Notes: generated by a model from the letters alone, not told the origin. 64,000 nt of DNA from Thermogemmatispora carboxidivorans (GCF_000702505.1 NZ_JNIM01000001.1:3472001-3536000); one strand, 5' to 3'; counted from the stretch's first letter, positions 43,506 through 52,938 are shown. Program-made: numbers and translations.

Positions 43506-45683
43506 CTAGACATCGATCTCTCTGATCTTGCGCGCGTGCTCAGCCAGAAAGCTGCGACGAGCCTCGGCATTGCGATCCTCCATCAATTCGGCCACCAGCT
43601 TCGAGGCCAGGACCGCATCTTCCAGCGTCACGCGCTTGAGCGTGCGCTGCGCCGGATCGAAGGTTGTATCCCGCAACTCCCGGGGATTCATCTCCCCCAA
43701 TCCCTTATAGCGCTTGAACTCCAGGCCCTGAGCTTCGGGATGGGTCGCCAGAAATTGCTGACGCGCCTCGTCGTCGAGCAGCCAGACGACGCGCCCCCTA
43801 TAGCGCACCGAGTAGAGCGGCGGGCAGGCAATGTAAACATGGCCACGCTCGATCAGCTCGCTAAACTCCTGATGGAACAGCGTCAGCAGCAGGCACTGAA
43901 TATGCAAGCCATCGACATCGGCATCGGTCGCAATGATGATGCGCTGGAAGCGCAGCCTGGTAATATCGAAGGCATCGCGCGTCCCCGTGCCGAGGACATT
44001 AATGATGGTGCGAATCTCCTCGTTGCGGAGAATGCGCTCCAGATCGGCCTTGGCCACATTCAGGGGCTTCCCTTTCAGCTTGAGCACGGCCTGGTACTCC
44101 GAGAAGCGCCCCTGACCAGCGCTCCCTCCAGCGGAATCCCCCTCGACAATGAAGAGTTCAGCCCGCGCAGGATCGTTGGTATTACACTTGAGAAACTTGC
44201 GCGAAAGCGAGGTATCGATAAGTTCGCCATTCTTCTTCTCGCCGCTGCGCGCCAGCTCCTCGACCAGCTGAGCTTCGTTGCGAGCCTTTTGCATTTGTTG
44301 GATCTTCTTGATCCACTCTTTGCCGGCAGCAGAATTGCGCTCAAACCACTCCTTCAGTCCCTCATCGACGATCGAGCGCACAATGCCCTCAACCGGGGCA
44401 TTGTTGAGGCGGTCCTTGGTCTGACCCTGAAACTGGGGGTTGCTGAGCTTGACCGAGATGACCGCATTGAGACCTTGTTGAATGACCTCGGGGCGGAAGC
44501 CCTCCTTGTCGCGGCTCTTGATGATCCCCCATTTGAGGGCGTAGTCATGGACCACGCGCGTCAGGGCCGCTTTGAAGCCAGTTTCATGGACGCCACCATC
44601 GCGCGTGCGCACGGCATTGGCGTAACTGAAGAGCGTCGTTTTAAAGCCGGTCGTCGGCTGTAGGGCTACCTCCACCTGGACGCCATCGCGCTCACCGGCA
44701 ATGGCAATCACCTGCTTGAAGAGCGGCTGGCCACCCGCAGCACCCCCGGCGGCCAGGTCGCGCACGTAATCGGGCAGGCCCTCACGCGAATAAAAGAGAT
44801 AGTTCACCTGCTGCCCACTGCTCTCATCCCAGAGATCGAGATGGAAAGCCACCCCGCGATTGAGATAGGCAGCGGCCTTCAACCGACTCTGGACCGCTTC
44901 GGGAGCGTAGTAGGCATCGGCGTCGAAGATGCTCCGGTCGTAGAGCCAGCAGAGCTGCGTCCCATGCAAGCGCGGATCACATGGAGTGATCTCATGGGGA
45001 AGCGCCAGGCCACGCTGGAAGCGCTGGCGAAACTGCTGTCCGTTGCGCCAGATGGTCAATTCCAGCTCTTCGGAGAGGGCATTAATCACGGTGGCCCCGA
45101 CTCCGTGCAGGCCGCCAGCGGTCTTGTAGGCCCCTTCGGCAAATTTGCCGCCCGAGTGCGGCACGGTCATAATGACGGTCGCCGCCGGCAGCGTTCGGCC
45201 CTGATAGGTCATGGGATCAAAGGGCATGCCGCGCCCCTCGTCGCGCACCATCACCCGGCCATCGCGCTCGATGCGTACCCAGATATGGCGCCCATAGCCA
45301 GCCACGGCCTCATCTACAGCGTTATCGAGAGCCTCCCAGAGCAGATGCAACAGCCCAGAGGTTGAGGTCGAACCAATGTACATGCCAGGCCGATGACGAA
45401 TAGCCGTCAGCCCTTCCAGCACCTGGATATTTGCCGCCGAGTAGCCAGCCGGATCACCGCCAGCCGAGCCTTCCCTGCTCCTTCCTCGGCCCCGCCCACG
45501 CCGCTCCCCATCCTGAAACGCTCCCTCCTGCTCTTCGACCTGCTCCGCCCGCGCGCCCGACGCTGGTTGCAGCTGCTCCTCGGTTTCTGTGTCAACTGTA
45601 CCTACTGAAAAAAGTGAAAGTTGTCCGTCTATTCCTACAGGTTCCCCTGTAGGAACAGCGCTAGCCCGGGGGGAACGAGTCAT
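43506..45683 (-). CDS. parE: type IIA topoisomerase subunit B (ParE/GyrB family)
   Basis: The B subunit binds ATP and drives strand passage. It has the GHKL ATPase blocks EALDNAVDEA, VRDEGRGMPFD, GGLHGVGATVINALS and QTKDRLNN, the TOPRIM motif EGDSAGGSAGQGR, and KRYKGLGEMN. The 725-residue length includes about 80 extra N-terminal residues, Glu/Arg/Gly-rich and probably disordered, before the usual start region (IQVLEGLTAIRHRPGMYIGS). Start at MTRSPRAS, with GAGGAA upstream. A perfect 10-bp hairpin lies inside the first 15 codons. Confidence 0.93.
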   Translation of the reverse strand: MTRSPRASAVPTGEPVGIDGQLSLFSVGTVDTETEEQLQPASGARAEQVEEQEGAFQDGERRGRGRGRSREGSAGGDPAGYSAANIQVLEGLTAIRHRPGMYIGSTSTSGLLHLLWEALDNAVDEAVAGYGRHIWVRIERDGRVMVRDEGRGMPFDPMTYQGRTLPAATVIMTVPHSGGKFAEGAYKTAGGLHGVGATVINALSEELELTIWRNGQQFRQRFQRGLALPHEITPCDPRLHGTQLCWLYDRSIFDADAYYAPEAVQSRLKAAAYLNRGVAFHLDLWDESSGQQVNYLFYSREGLPDYVRDLAAGGAAGGQPLFKQVIAIAGERDGVQVEVALQPTTGFKTTLFSYANAVRTRDGGVHETGFKAALTRVVHDYALKWGIIKSRDKEGFRPEVIQQGLNAVISVKLSNPQFQGQTKDRLNNAPVEGIVRSIVDEGLKEWFERNSAAGKEWIKKIQQMQKARNEAQLVEELARSGEKKNGELIDTSLSRKFLKCNTNDPARAELFIVEGDSAGGSAGQGRFSEYQAVLKLKGKPLNVAKADLERILRNEEIRTIINVLGTGTRDAFDITRLRFQRIIIATDADVDGLHIQCLLLTLFHQEFSELIERGHVYIACPPLYSVRYRGRVVWLLDDEARQQFLATHPEAQGLEFKRYKGLGEMNPRELRDTTFDPAQRTLKRVTLEDAVLASKLVAELMEDRNAEARRSFLAEHARKIREIDV
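45642..45665 (-). other. perfect hairpin inside the parE start region
   Basis: TTCCTACAGG and CCTGTAGGAA form a 10-bp stem with a 4-base loop (codons about 7-14 of parE), strong enough to affect translation or mRNA stability. Confidence 0.6.
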
Positions 45684-46049
45684 CTGAGAAAGTTCCTCTC
45701 TTGCCTTTGCTGTTCTTGCCGAGACAGGATACAGCCTTGTTTGGGGAAAGTCAAGGGGGTTTTGGACCAAAAGTTCTAGCTCCCCTCCCCCCAGCCTTCG
45801 CCCGCTTCCCGGCACCAGTCTAGAAGAGGTGAAGGGAGAGCGGTTCCCGGTAAGAGCGGGGAAAGCAATGAGCACAGTCAGTACGATCAGCAGGTTGATT
45901 GAAATTTTGACCGTCATTGATTATAATCGTTTTACATTTAAAAGGGTGTCGCATTATGCCTGGCGACTCGCGCCAAGCGAGCTGTTCCCGGGCGAGGGCG
46001 GCAGAGCCGAGCATTGTGAGATTGATTACGGGAAGGACGGAAGGAACGT
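45684..46049. other. divergent region between parE and the XRE-TPR regulator
   Basis: It contains the palindrome GATTATAATC (45919-45928), which offers a TATAAT on each strand, so one AT-rich site may serve divergent promoters. -35 matches are weak. No gene is seen; the long N-terminal reading of parE through here is unlikely. Confidence 0.5.
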
Positions 46050-47420
46050 ATGGCACGTCCAGCCAAGCGAGTATCTCCTGACACGCTAGGAGGGCGTATC
46101 CGCGCAGCACGGCAGAGCCTACGCCTCTCGCTGGCGGATGTCGCTGACGGTCGCTACAGTACCAGCCTGATCTCTCAAATCGAGCGCAACCGCGTCGAGC
46201 CTTCACCGGAGAGCCTGAGCTTCCTGGCCGAGCGGCTGAATCTGCCCCTGGACGATTTGATGGCCCTGGTCCAGCAGCAGCGGGAGTCAGAGGCCGAGGC
46301 CAATCGCTACAAGGAAAACGAGGAAAAACTGAATCACGCTCTTCGCTTGCTAGAGAGCAAACATGTGAAAGCAGCGATGGAATTGGTTATGACCATCAAT
46401 ATCGAGCATGCTCCTCCCTCGTTGCGCTGGCGGCTCTATGCTCTTAGGGGACAGTGCTTCTTTAGCCTGCGTCAGTTCGTGGAGGCCCAGCGGCAGTTTT
46501 TCCAGGCTGCCGCTCTGCGCCCCGAGCGGATTCCAACGGAGCAGGTGCATGAGGCTACCTTGCTCCATCTGCATCTGGCCGCTACCTGCCGTGAGCTGGG
46601 CTATCTCGACCTGGCCAACGATCACTATGAGACGGTGCTGAAGCTGATGCAACCAGAAACCCCCATCCACTACGTGGCCGAAGCTCACTGGGGGATCGCT
46701 CTGGTTTCGTTCGAGCGCGCCGATACCCACCGCGATGATCAGCAGTGGCCCGCTGAGTCCGAGCGACTGAAGTACCGCGCCCTCCACCATGCCGAGAACG
46801 CTCGTACGCTTTATCGCTCGATCGGCGATGAGATCAACGAGAGCTTACTGAGCTGCGAAATCGCGCTGATCTACCAGGGCCTGGGCCGTCTCGATGAGGC
46901 TCGCGCCTGTCTGCGTGAGGTACTGGAGAAGTGGCAGCCGCAAGTGGCCGCGACCCCACCCACAGCGAAGAATAGCCTGGAGGAGCGCCGTCAGAAGCGC
47001 GAGGCTAATGTGGTGGCGGCGGCAGCGGCCTATCTGGCGAGCCTTGAGCTGCAGTGTCAGCATTATGAGCTGGCCCTGGAGTACGTTCGCCAGGCTCACG
47101 AGGCGGCACGCAAAAGCTATACGCTGCGCCGCGCAGAGGCCTATCTGATCGAGGGCCAGATCCTTGAGGCATTAGAGCAAGAGCAGAATAGACCGATCAG
47201 CGGCGAGTCCGGGGCCGAGCGAGCTTTTCGCGCGGCTATCGAGGAGCTGAAGCCTACCGATCGTATGGCGGCCCTGATCCATGCTCACGATCTGCTGGGA
47301 CGCCACTTGTTGAAGCGCGGCAGAATTAAGGAGGGCGAGTACGAGCTGGATGTGGCGCGTGCTCTGGCCCAGACACGCCGTCAGTGGCAGGAGCTGCTGG
47401 CGATCACCGATGAGCTGTGA
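46050..47420 (+). CDS. XRE-type HTH regulator with TPR domain
   Basis: The 456-residue protein has an N-terminal helix-turn-helix of the XRE/Cro type (GGRIRAARQSLRLSLADVAD, then STSLISQIERNRVEPSPESL, residues about 14-75). It continues with a long array of tetratricopeptide-like helices. This layout matches peptide-sensing or stress regulators (RRNPP-like or related) that use TPRs to bind a signal. A GGAAGG ribosome site fits the ATG. The neighbouring targets are unknown; it is divergent from parE. Confidence 0.88.
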   Translation: MARPAKRVSPDTLGGRIRAARQSLRLSLADVADGRYSTSLISQIERNRVEPSPESLSFLAERLNLPLDDLMALVQQQRESEAEANRYKENEEKLNHALRLLESKHVKAAMELVMTINIEHAPPSLRWRLYALRGQCFFSLRQFVEAQRQFFQAAALRPERIPTEQVHEATLLHLHLAATCRELGYLDLANDHYETVLKLMQPETPIHYVAEAHWGIALVSFERADTHRDDQQWPAESERLKYRALHHAENARTLYRSIGDEINESLLSCEIALIYQGLGRLDEARACLREVLEKWQPQVAATPPTAKNSLEERRQKREANVVAAAAAYLASLELQCQHYELALEYVRQAHEAARKSYTLRRAEAYLIEGQILEALEQEQNRPISGESGAERAFRAAIEELKPTDRMAALIHAHDLLGRHLLKRGRIKEGEYELDVARALAQTRRQWQELLAITDEL

Positions 47421-47671
47421 GTAGGGCACGGCGCCAGGGGGAGATCCTCCGGCACCGCTCAACGCTCACTGGCGCAACTTCCTCCAGGCGCCAGTCGTAG
47501 ATTCTGTAGCAAGGTCCAGCAGGAAGCGGGCGCTGGAGCTGCCCGGCTGACAGACTGGGCCGCGCGTCGTGACGGGCATCGTTCGTTCGATAGAAGCCAG
47601 AGCATACAGAGGATCAGCAGCAAGCAGTCTGCCCCTCCTGACTCTAGGGCGCGCATCACGGGGAGGTTCAT

Positions 47672-48406
47672 ATGCAGAAGCCAGTGACTGGACAGTATGA
47701 ATGCCAGCATCGTTCGCTGCCAGTGCCGGGGCTGGATGCCTGGACTGCACGGGTCGATCGCCTGACGCTGTTGCCCAATGGACGCTTTGTGCTGTTCACT
47801 CAGGAGCGCTCGCGCCTGGCCCAGGCCGCTCAGAGCCTGCTGACCAGCTCAGGCACCGGCGCAGGGCCTGCTGTGAGCCAGTCACCCGCAGCGACGCGGC
47901 ACGAGGGTCAGTACGTCTGCCAGGAGCGTCGGCTGCTGCTGCTCTTTGATGATGGGAACCGCCTGGAGGGCCAGTTTGCCTGGAATGGTGAGGGGGTACA
48001 GCTCGGACAGGACTTCTTCCAGAAGGTTTCTGACAACACGCTTTTCCCTCCTCCCCAGCGCCTCAAGCAGGAGATGGAGGAGTTGGCCAAGGGACTCAAG
48101 GTAGCCGCCACGCTGGGCAGTCTGGCTGTGAAGGCCGCCAAGGCCCTCCAGAGCACTCAAACGAGCAGCCCTGCTCAGCGCCCTCTGTCTTCACCGCCCT
48201 CTCCGACAGGCATGGGACCATCCGCTGCCCCTTCTGCCGCTCCACCACCTGCACCTCCAACAGCTCCCGGCTCGTTTCCCTCCCCCGCCGCTGATAGCCA
48301 GAGCCAGGCTGCGGCTGATAGTGAAACCTTTTTCTGTGACCAGTGCGGGGCCCGCGTGCGCCCAGGCAAGCGCTATTGCGGACAGTGCGGCTCCCTCCTG
48401 CCCTGA
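47672..48406 (+). CDS. zinc-ribbon protein with proline-rich linker
   Basis: The 244-residue protein has a mostly beta N-terminal domain with two related halves (LTLLPNGRFVLFTQERS and LLLLFDDGNRLEGQFAWN). A helical Ala/Lys segment follows, then a proline/serine/alanine-rich linker (residues about 165-215). It closes with a zinc ribbon with paired cysteines, CDQCGARVRPGKRYCGQCGS. No transmembrane helix is seen. A GGGAGG ribosome site precedes the ATG. Function unknown; zinc-ribbon tails of this kind often tether sensor or regulatory domains. The upstream gap holds a CTGGCGC/GCGCCAG hairpin (47469-47494). Confidence 0.75.
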   Translation: MQKPVTGQYECQHRSLPVPGLDAWTARVDRLTLLPNGRFVLFTQERSRLAQAAQSLLTSSGTGAGPAVSQSPAATRHEGQYVCQERRLLLLFDDGNRLEGQFAWNGEGVQLGQDFFQKVSDNTLFPPPQRLKQEMEELAKGLKVAATLGSLAVKAAKALQSTQTSSPAQRPLSSPPSPTGMGPSAAPSAAPPPAPPTAPGSFPSPAADSQSQAAADSETFFCDQCGARVRPGKRYCGQCGSLLP

Positions 48407-48491
48407 CCCGGTCCGCGCTGCGCCGCGCTCTTGAAACAGAGAGGGCCTTTCTGGCGTGAATAGACTGGGAGCTTTTTGCTGGAGTTTGTAG

Positions 48492-49538
48492 ATGACTATG
48501 ACAACGGAAGGTGTCTCTGAAGGGAAGCAGCAGCATCGTACGAACCCAAGAGCCTCCAGCCATGCCAGATTGGAGAAGATCGTGCAGCGTGCTCAGGCGT
48601 TTTTTGTCAAGTTCAATAATGACTGGGTCATGAATCTGGCAGCAGCTCTGGCCTTCAACTTGCTGACCGCAATGGCCCCGCTGGCCGTGGCGCTGCTGGC
48701 CCTCCCGGGCCTGTTACTGGGCAAGGCCGAGGTCCGCATGTACCTCAGTCAGGTCATTCTCTCAATCTTTCCGCGGATGACGGCTTCGCCCGAGCTGATC
48801 GATGCCCTGCTGCGTCAGCTCAATCGCGTCTCCGGCCCCCTGGGCATCGTCTCTGTGCTGATCGCGCTCTTCACCGGCTCACGCCTCTTTGTTCTGCTCG
48901 AGGGCTGTTTCGGCATCATTTACCGACGGCGTCCACGTGCTCTGCTACAGCAGAACCTGATGGCCCTGGGCATGCTCTTGCTCTTCGCCGTACTGACTCC
49001 GCTGATGGTCCTGGCAGCCAGCCTGCCCGCCCTGGTTATCTCCTTCCTGAAGCAGACCCCGCTCGGTCAGGTACCCGGCAGCGGCTTCGCCTTTAGCCTG
49101 GGCGGCTTGCTGGGTGGCCTGGCGATCTCCTGGGTCTTCTTTCTGACGATCTATACCTTTGTGCCCAATCGACGCATCCGCTGGCGCTCAACCTGGCGCG
49201 GCGCCTTGCTGGCCGCCGTGCTGACCCAAATCTATCTGTCTCTCTTCTCCCTCTATGCCGCCCATTTTCTGAACGGCCTGGGTGGCCAGATCGGTTTTGC
49301 CATTATTCTGGTGACTTTCTTCTACTACTTCGCCGTGATTCTCTTGCTGGGCGCTGAGGTCAACGCTTTCTTTGGCGAGAAGATTCGCTCGGCCCCCGCC
49401 GACCTGGTGACGCTGGTGGCCGCCAGCTTCAGTCAAGAGGTCGCCACACCAGCTGAGCCAGCTCCAACCCCTACCCCCTCCAGCAGCCTGATTTCATCAG
49501 GGACTAGAGACCCACAAGAACAATCAGGACAATCGTGA
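48492..49538 (+). CDS. YihY/BrkB family membrane protein
   Basis: The 348-residue protein has about six membrane helices and family marks: NDWVMNLAAALAFNLLTAMAPLAVALLAL at the start, a central NRIRWRS-type loop (PNRRIRWRSTWRGALLAA) and FYYFAVILLLGAEVNAFF near the end. The YihY family (once called ribonuclease BN) is an inner-membrane protein of unsettled function. The C-terminal tail is disordered and overlaps the end of a convergent gene by 35 bases. Confidence 0.88.
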   Translation: MTMTTEGVSEGKQQHRTNPRASSHARLEKIVQRAQAFFVKFNNDWVMNLAAALAFNLLTAMAPLAVALLALPGLLLGKAEVRMYLSQVILSIFPRMTASPELIDALLRQLNRVSGPLGIVSVLIALFTGSRLFVLLEGCFGIIYRRRPRALLQQNLMALGMLLLFAVLTPLMVLAASLPALVISFLKQTPLGQVPGSGFAFSLGGLLGGLAISWVFFLTIYTFVPNRRIRWRSTWRGALLAAVLTQIYLSLFSLYAAHFLNGLGGQIGFAIILVTFFYYFAVILLLGAEVNAFFGEKIRSAPADLVTLVAASFSQEVATPAEPAPTPTPSSSLISSGTRDPQEQSGQS

Positions 49539-49818
49539 CGAGGTGCAGCAGCTGGTCGCCCCAGATGGAGGGGATCAGGTGGTAGCGCGCCTTGAGGGCA
49601 TCAATGATCAGATGGGTGGTGAGGAGTAAAACAATGGCCAGCATGGAGGGATGGACAAAGAGGACGAAGACCGCGGTGTACGTGGCGCAGTGATAGAAGG
49701 CAACTTCCCAGCTCTTGCCTTTCTCCTGCGCCATCCAGCTGCTCTGGAAGGCGAAGTCGCCAACAAAATGGCAGGCTAGCCAGGTAAACAGCGTTGACAA
49801 CAGACTAGTGATAACCAT
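49504..49818 (-). CDS. DUF3307 family membrane protein
   Basis: The 104-residue protein has about three membrane helices and the DUF3307 pattern: ACHFVGDFAFQSSWMAQEKGKS near the start and LLLTTHLIIDALKARY with its conserved His-Asp. The family is unassigned. Its last 35 bases overlap the end of the YihY gene on the other strand, so transcripts of the two are complementary at their 3' ends. Confidence 0.8.
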   Translation of the reverse strand: MVITSLLSTLFTWLACHFVGDFAFQSSWMAQEKGKSWEVAFYHCATYTAVFVLFVHPSMLAIVLLLTTHLIIDALKARYHLIPSIWGDQLLHLVTIVLIVLVGL

Positions 49819-49932
49819 CGGCCATCCCCTCTGAGCTGAGCTAGAGCAACAGTGCTCACCTTTTCGATCTAGCCTAGTGCCAGAGGGGATGACCAGACTA
49901 TGACCTGGCTCGCATCCCAGGAGTGAACTGGC

Positions 49933-51600
49933 TTACATTGCCCGTACAGAGGCGCTCTGGCTCCGCCAGGGCGTCTTTGACAGGACGCGCAACAGAAGCA
50001 GAGCCAGCACCAGTATCCAAAAGCAGAAAGCCAGGTCCTGCTCCAGCAGCGAGCTATCGACCATCCCCTGGATCAGGGCGGCCACCATCGCACCGCCAAT
50101 GCCGAGCGTGCCCCAGACTAACCAGGGATCAGCCTCGGCCTGGCGATAGAGGTGCCCCAGAATACGGAAGAGGAGCCAGAAGAAGAGAACCAGGACCGCC
50201 AGGAAGGCCAGCAGGCCCACAATGCCAACGCTGACCCAGATTTGCAGGAAAATATTATGCGGATGAGAGAGGTCCGGCTCGTAGCGCAAGCCGGTGGGCT
50301 GATGCGTCTGTGGATCGGTGGTGATCCAGTAGTGATAGAGATTGGTGCTGTGGCAGACATTGTTCAGGCTATAATGACAGAGCCAGTTGTCAAGACCGTA
50401 GCCCGTGATAGGACTGTCTTTGATCATGTGAAGAGCGCTCTCCCACAGATAGAGACGCTTGGTGAGCGTGCCAATGCCCTGGGCGTTGGCATGTCGCTCC
50501 AGGAGGTAGCTGCTGATGTTGCTATGGAAGCAGAGGAGTCCAAGCCCGGCCAGGAGCGTCAGCCCCAGCCCACAGATCAGCAAGAGACGGCGATCGGCAA
50601 TGGCACAGGCGATAAGAAAGATAACCGCTCCCGCACAGGCCGCCCAGGCACCGCCAGAGCGCGTGAGATAGAGGACAAAGACGAGAGGGAGACAGAGCGC
50701 AAGAGTCAAGAGGCGACAACGCCAGGAGGCCAGGAAGCCGCTGGTGGTCACACGCGGCATGAGCATCAGGGCGAGCCCCATCGGCAGGGTATAGTCAAAA
50801 AGCAGCCCCACGCTGTTGGCACTCCCATAGACAGTGTTGATGCGCGGGAGATCGCTGAGGCTGGCACCGTGGGCCAGCAGATCAAGATACTGCCCTATGC
50901 CGAGGAAGGCAATCAGCAAGCCAGTGGCGAAAAGCGCCAGCAACAGCCTGACCAGGTCCTGGCGTGTGCGTAGACAGCAGAGGGCTAGCAGGAGATAGAC
51001 TAACGGATCAAAGACCTCTTCGCGGAAAGCCCGGAGCGCTACCGTACGGTTATAGGCGATGACAATGGAAAAGGCCGCGGCCCCCAAAAAGAGCAGGATC
51101 GGCCACAGAAAGGGACCCAGGCGGGCCCGCAGTTCGGACCAGGTCAGCCAGTAGGGCCAGCGCCGCCGCCACACCAGCGCCTGGATCACGATGACAGTAG
51201 CACAACTCCAGAGGGCAATCTCCGCGGCACTAAAGCTATAATGGCTAAAAACCGTCTTTTGTTGTAAATAGAGAGGGAGACTGAGCGGCAGGAGGGCGAT
51301 GGCCATCGCTGGACGATACCAGCAGAGGATCATAAAGACGAAGAGGAAAGGCAGCGTCGCCAGCGGGGAGAGATGGAAGAATGGCCCCGATCCCAGATGG
51401 GAATTGCCCGCATAATAGTAGAGGGCCATCGAGAGCACCAGGCCAGCCTCCAGAAGACGATCAAGCCAGAAAGGCGATGGAGCGCGGTGAGCGAGAGTGC
51501 TGGCAGAGGGAGAGCTTGCCCCAGGCCCCCCCGCTTCAGCCAGCCTTTCTCGCTGGGCTTCGATCTCTGGTGCGTTGGAAGGAAATACTTTTTCGCTCAT
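49933..51600 (-). CDS. O-antigen ligase (Wzy_C) family membrane protein
   Basis: The 555-residue protein has ten or more membrane helices and the Wzy_C region with a long periplasmic loop ending in SHPHNIFLQIWVSVGIVGLLAF, the most conserved ligase/polymerase block. YGLDNWLCHYSLNNVC and the RxxxW-rich loop lie before it. Such proteins ligate or polymerise glycans at the outer face of the membrane. No glycosyltransferase cluster is beside it, so the glycan is unknown. A strong hairpin sits in its leader. Confidence 0.88.
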   Translation of the reverse strand: MSEKVFPSNAPEIEAQRERLAEAGGPGASSPSASTLAHRAPSPFWLDRLLEAGLVLSMALYYYAGNSHLGSGPFFHLSPLATLPFLFVFMILCWYRPAMAIALLPLSLPLYLQQKTVFSHYSFSAAEIALWSCATVIVIQALVWRRRWPYWLTWSELRARLGPFLWPILLFLGAAAFSIVIAYNRTVALRAFREEVFDPLVYLLLALCCLRTRQDLVRLLLALFATGLLIAFLGIGQYLDLLAHGASLSDLPRINTVYGSANSVGLLFDYTLPMGLALMLMPRVTTSGFLASWRCRLLTLALCLPLVFVLYLTRSGGAWAACAGAVIFLIACAIADRRLLLICGLGLTLLAGLGLLCFHSNISSYLLERHANAQGIGTLTKRLYLWESALHMIKDSPITGYGLDNWLCHYSLNNVCHSTNLYHYWITTDPQTHQPTGLRYEPDLSHPHNIFLQIWVSVGIVGLLAFLAVLVLFFWLLFRILGHLYRQAEADPWLVWGTLGIGGAMVAALIQGMVDSSLLEQDLAFCFWILVLALLLLRVLSKTPWRSQSASVRAM

Positions 51601-51735
51601 TTTTAGACAAAACCTTCTCTATATTCCGGGTTCTGCGTGCTCCCCATAGCTATACATCGATAGAAAGGGCCCATTCGTCGCACTGTAACCAACTGAGCTG
51701 GTCGGGAGCGCAAGAGGTAAGAGAACAAAGAGGCA

Positions 51736-51779
51736 CCCCTGCTACTCGTCTGCTCGCTTCTGGCAGACAGGAGCAGGGG
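51736..51779 (-). terminator. strong hairpin in the leader of the ligase-like gene
   Basis: CCCCTGCT/AGCAGGGG encloses GTCTGC/GCAGAC with a 9-base loop, followed on the minus strand by TGCCTCTTTGTTCTC. It lies between the promoter and the gene, so it looks like an attenuator. Confidence 0.5.
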
Positions 51780-51798
51780 CAGCGAGTTCAACGCTCCC

Positions 51799-51807
51799 AT
51801 TGTAGCA
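51799..51807 (-). promoter_or_regulatory. extended -10 promoter of the ligase-like gene
   Basis: TGCTACAAT (TG-N-TACAAT) points at the ligase-like gene with a leader of about 190 bases. Nothing else is seen in the 51601-51918 gap. Confidence 0.45.
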
Positions 51808-51918
51808 TATGCGTGCCGGAAAGCAGCCGTCTACGCTAAGAATAGCCGACTCGGGTGAGCACGGTCCCCGCCGCAGCGTGGAGGAAACGAGCAAAGAGGG
51901 CGGCCAGGCTGTCGCCAC

Positions 51919-52791
51919 TCAACGCGAGGCGCTTTGAGTAGCTGTTTCGGCAGGCAGGGTCTGCGACGGTTGCGCAGGGGACTGCGGGACAGGCTTGCGC
52001 GTCAGGCGCCAGAAGAGCGCCCCAAAGACGAGCAAGAAGGCAACATAGACGAAGGTCTGCAGCAGCGTTGGTGCATCGCTGTAGCCAAGCACGCCATGCA
52101 GCAAGCTGCCCAGTGTGCTCTCTTCGCTCAGCCAGCCGCTGCTATCCCAGAGCACTGCCGTTCCAAACGGCAACCAATGCAGCTCCTCCTGCATGGTTTG
52201 GACAGCATTGCCCAATAAGCCAGCAGCGAAAAAGAGCAAGAGCAGCCCCATGACCCGGAAAAAGCGACGATAGTCGAGGCGGTAGCCCAGACGATAGATC
52301 AGGAAGCAGAGGGCCACGGCCAGCGCCAGGCCAAGCAGCGCCCCCAGCATCAGTAGTGGAGCCTCGTGCGTCTGAAGAGCGAAGGCCAGGGTAAAGAAAG
52401 CTGTTTCCAGCCCCTCACGACCGACCGAGGTGAAGGCCAACAGCCCCAAAGCCAGACCTGAGCTGGCCATACTGGCCTTTGTCATCATCTCACGCTTCAA
52501 AGTGCGGCTATGGTGCTGCATCCAGAAGGTCATCGAGGTCAGAAGCACCACCGCCACCAGGTAGGCCACGGTCTCAAAGACCGCCTCAAACCAGGTGCCA
52601 TCGTAGATGCGAACCGTGACATATAAGGCCAGTGCAGCGAGAAAAGAGCAGAGGACGGCCAGCACCACCCCGATCCAGACCGCGCGTGCCTGGCGCATCA
52701 GCTGTAACTGGCGCAGAGCTGCCAGAAGGATGCTTACAATCAGGCTGGCCTCAAGTCCCTCGCGTAGATAGAGAATGGTAGTCGCCAGCAT
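51919..52791 (-). CDS. FTR1/EfeU-type iron permease
   Basis: The 290-residue protein has seven membrane helices and two REGLE iron motifs: YLREGLEASLIVSIL at the start and SVGREGLETAFFTLAF in the middle. The FTR1/EfeU family takes up iron, with glutamates passing Fe(III) or Fe(II). The partner genes efeO and efeB are absent, so it may act alone. A promoter with an extended -10 and an inverted repeat at its start suggests metal control. The next upstream gene is a DtxR-family regulator. Confidence 0.93.
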   Translation of the reverse strand: MLATTILYLREGLEASLIVSILLAALRQLQLMRQARAVWIGVVLAVLCSFLAALALYVTVRIYDGTWFEAVFETVAYLVAVVLLTSMTFWMQHHSRTLKREMMTKASMASSGLALGLLAFTSVGREGLETAFFTLAFALQTHEAPLLMLGALLGLALAVALCFLIYRLGYRLDYRRFFRVMGLLLLFFAAGLLGNAVQTMQEELHWLPFGTAVLWDSSGWLSEESTLGSLLHGVLGYSDAPTLLQTFVYVAFLLVFGALFWRLTRKPVPQSPAQPSQTLPAETATQSASR

Positions 52792-52873
52792 CGAAGAGTA
52801 CTTTCTCCACGTTTCGCTGACAGCGCAGCGAGCAAGTCAACGCTTTTCCTAATCCCTTCCGCCACGTTTCTAA

Positions 52874-52894
52874 ATCCGAGCATTCTCCTCGGAT
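52874..52894. promoter_or_regulatory. inverted repeat at the FTR1 transcription start
   Basis: ATCCGAG and CTCGGAT form a perfect 7-bp inverted repeat with a 7-base spacer, about 15-35 bases downstream of the -10 element: a likely metalloregulator operator or leader hairpin. Confidence 0.5.
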
Positions 52895-52908
52895 ATGAGT
52901 CTATTCAG

Positions 52909-52938
52909 ATGATAGCACTCGCTGCAAGCCACGGTCAA
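52909..52938 (-). promoter_or_regulatory. promoter of the FTR1 permease
   Basis: -35 TTGACC (52933-52938), an 18-base spacer and -10 TATCAT (52909-52914) preceded by TGC. Confidence 0.6.

Noticed and set aside
42012..44663. 883-residue open frame antisense to parC and parE
   Set aside because: It is a codon-bias shadow of two certain genes on the other strand, with low-complexity composition.
51680..51720. tRNA D-arm-like sequence (AGCTCAGTTGGTTA) on the minus strand in the ligase leader
   Set aside because: The D-stem does not close and no acceptor, anticodon or T-arm follows; most likely chance.
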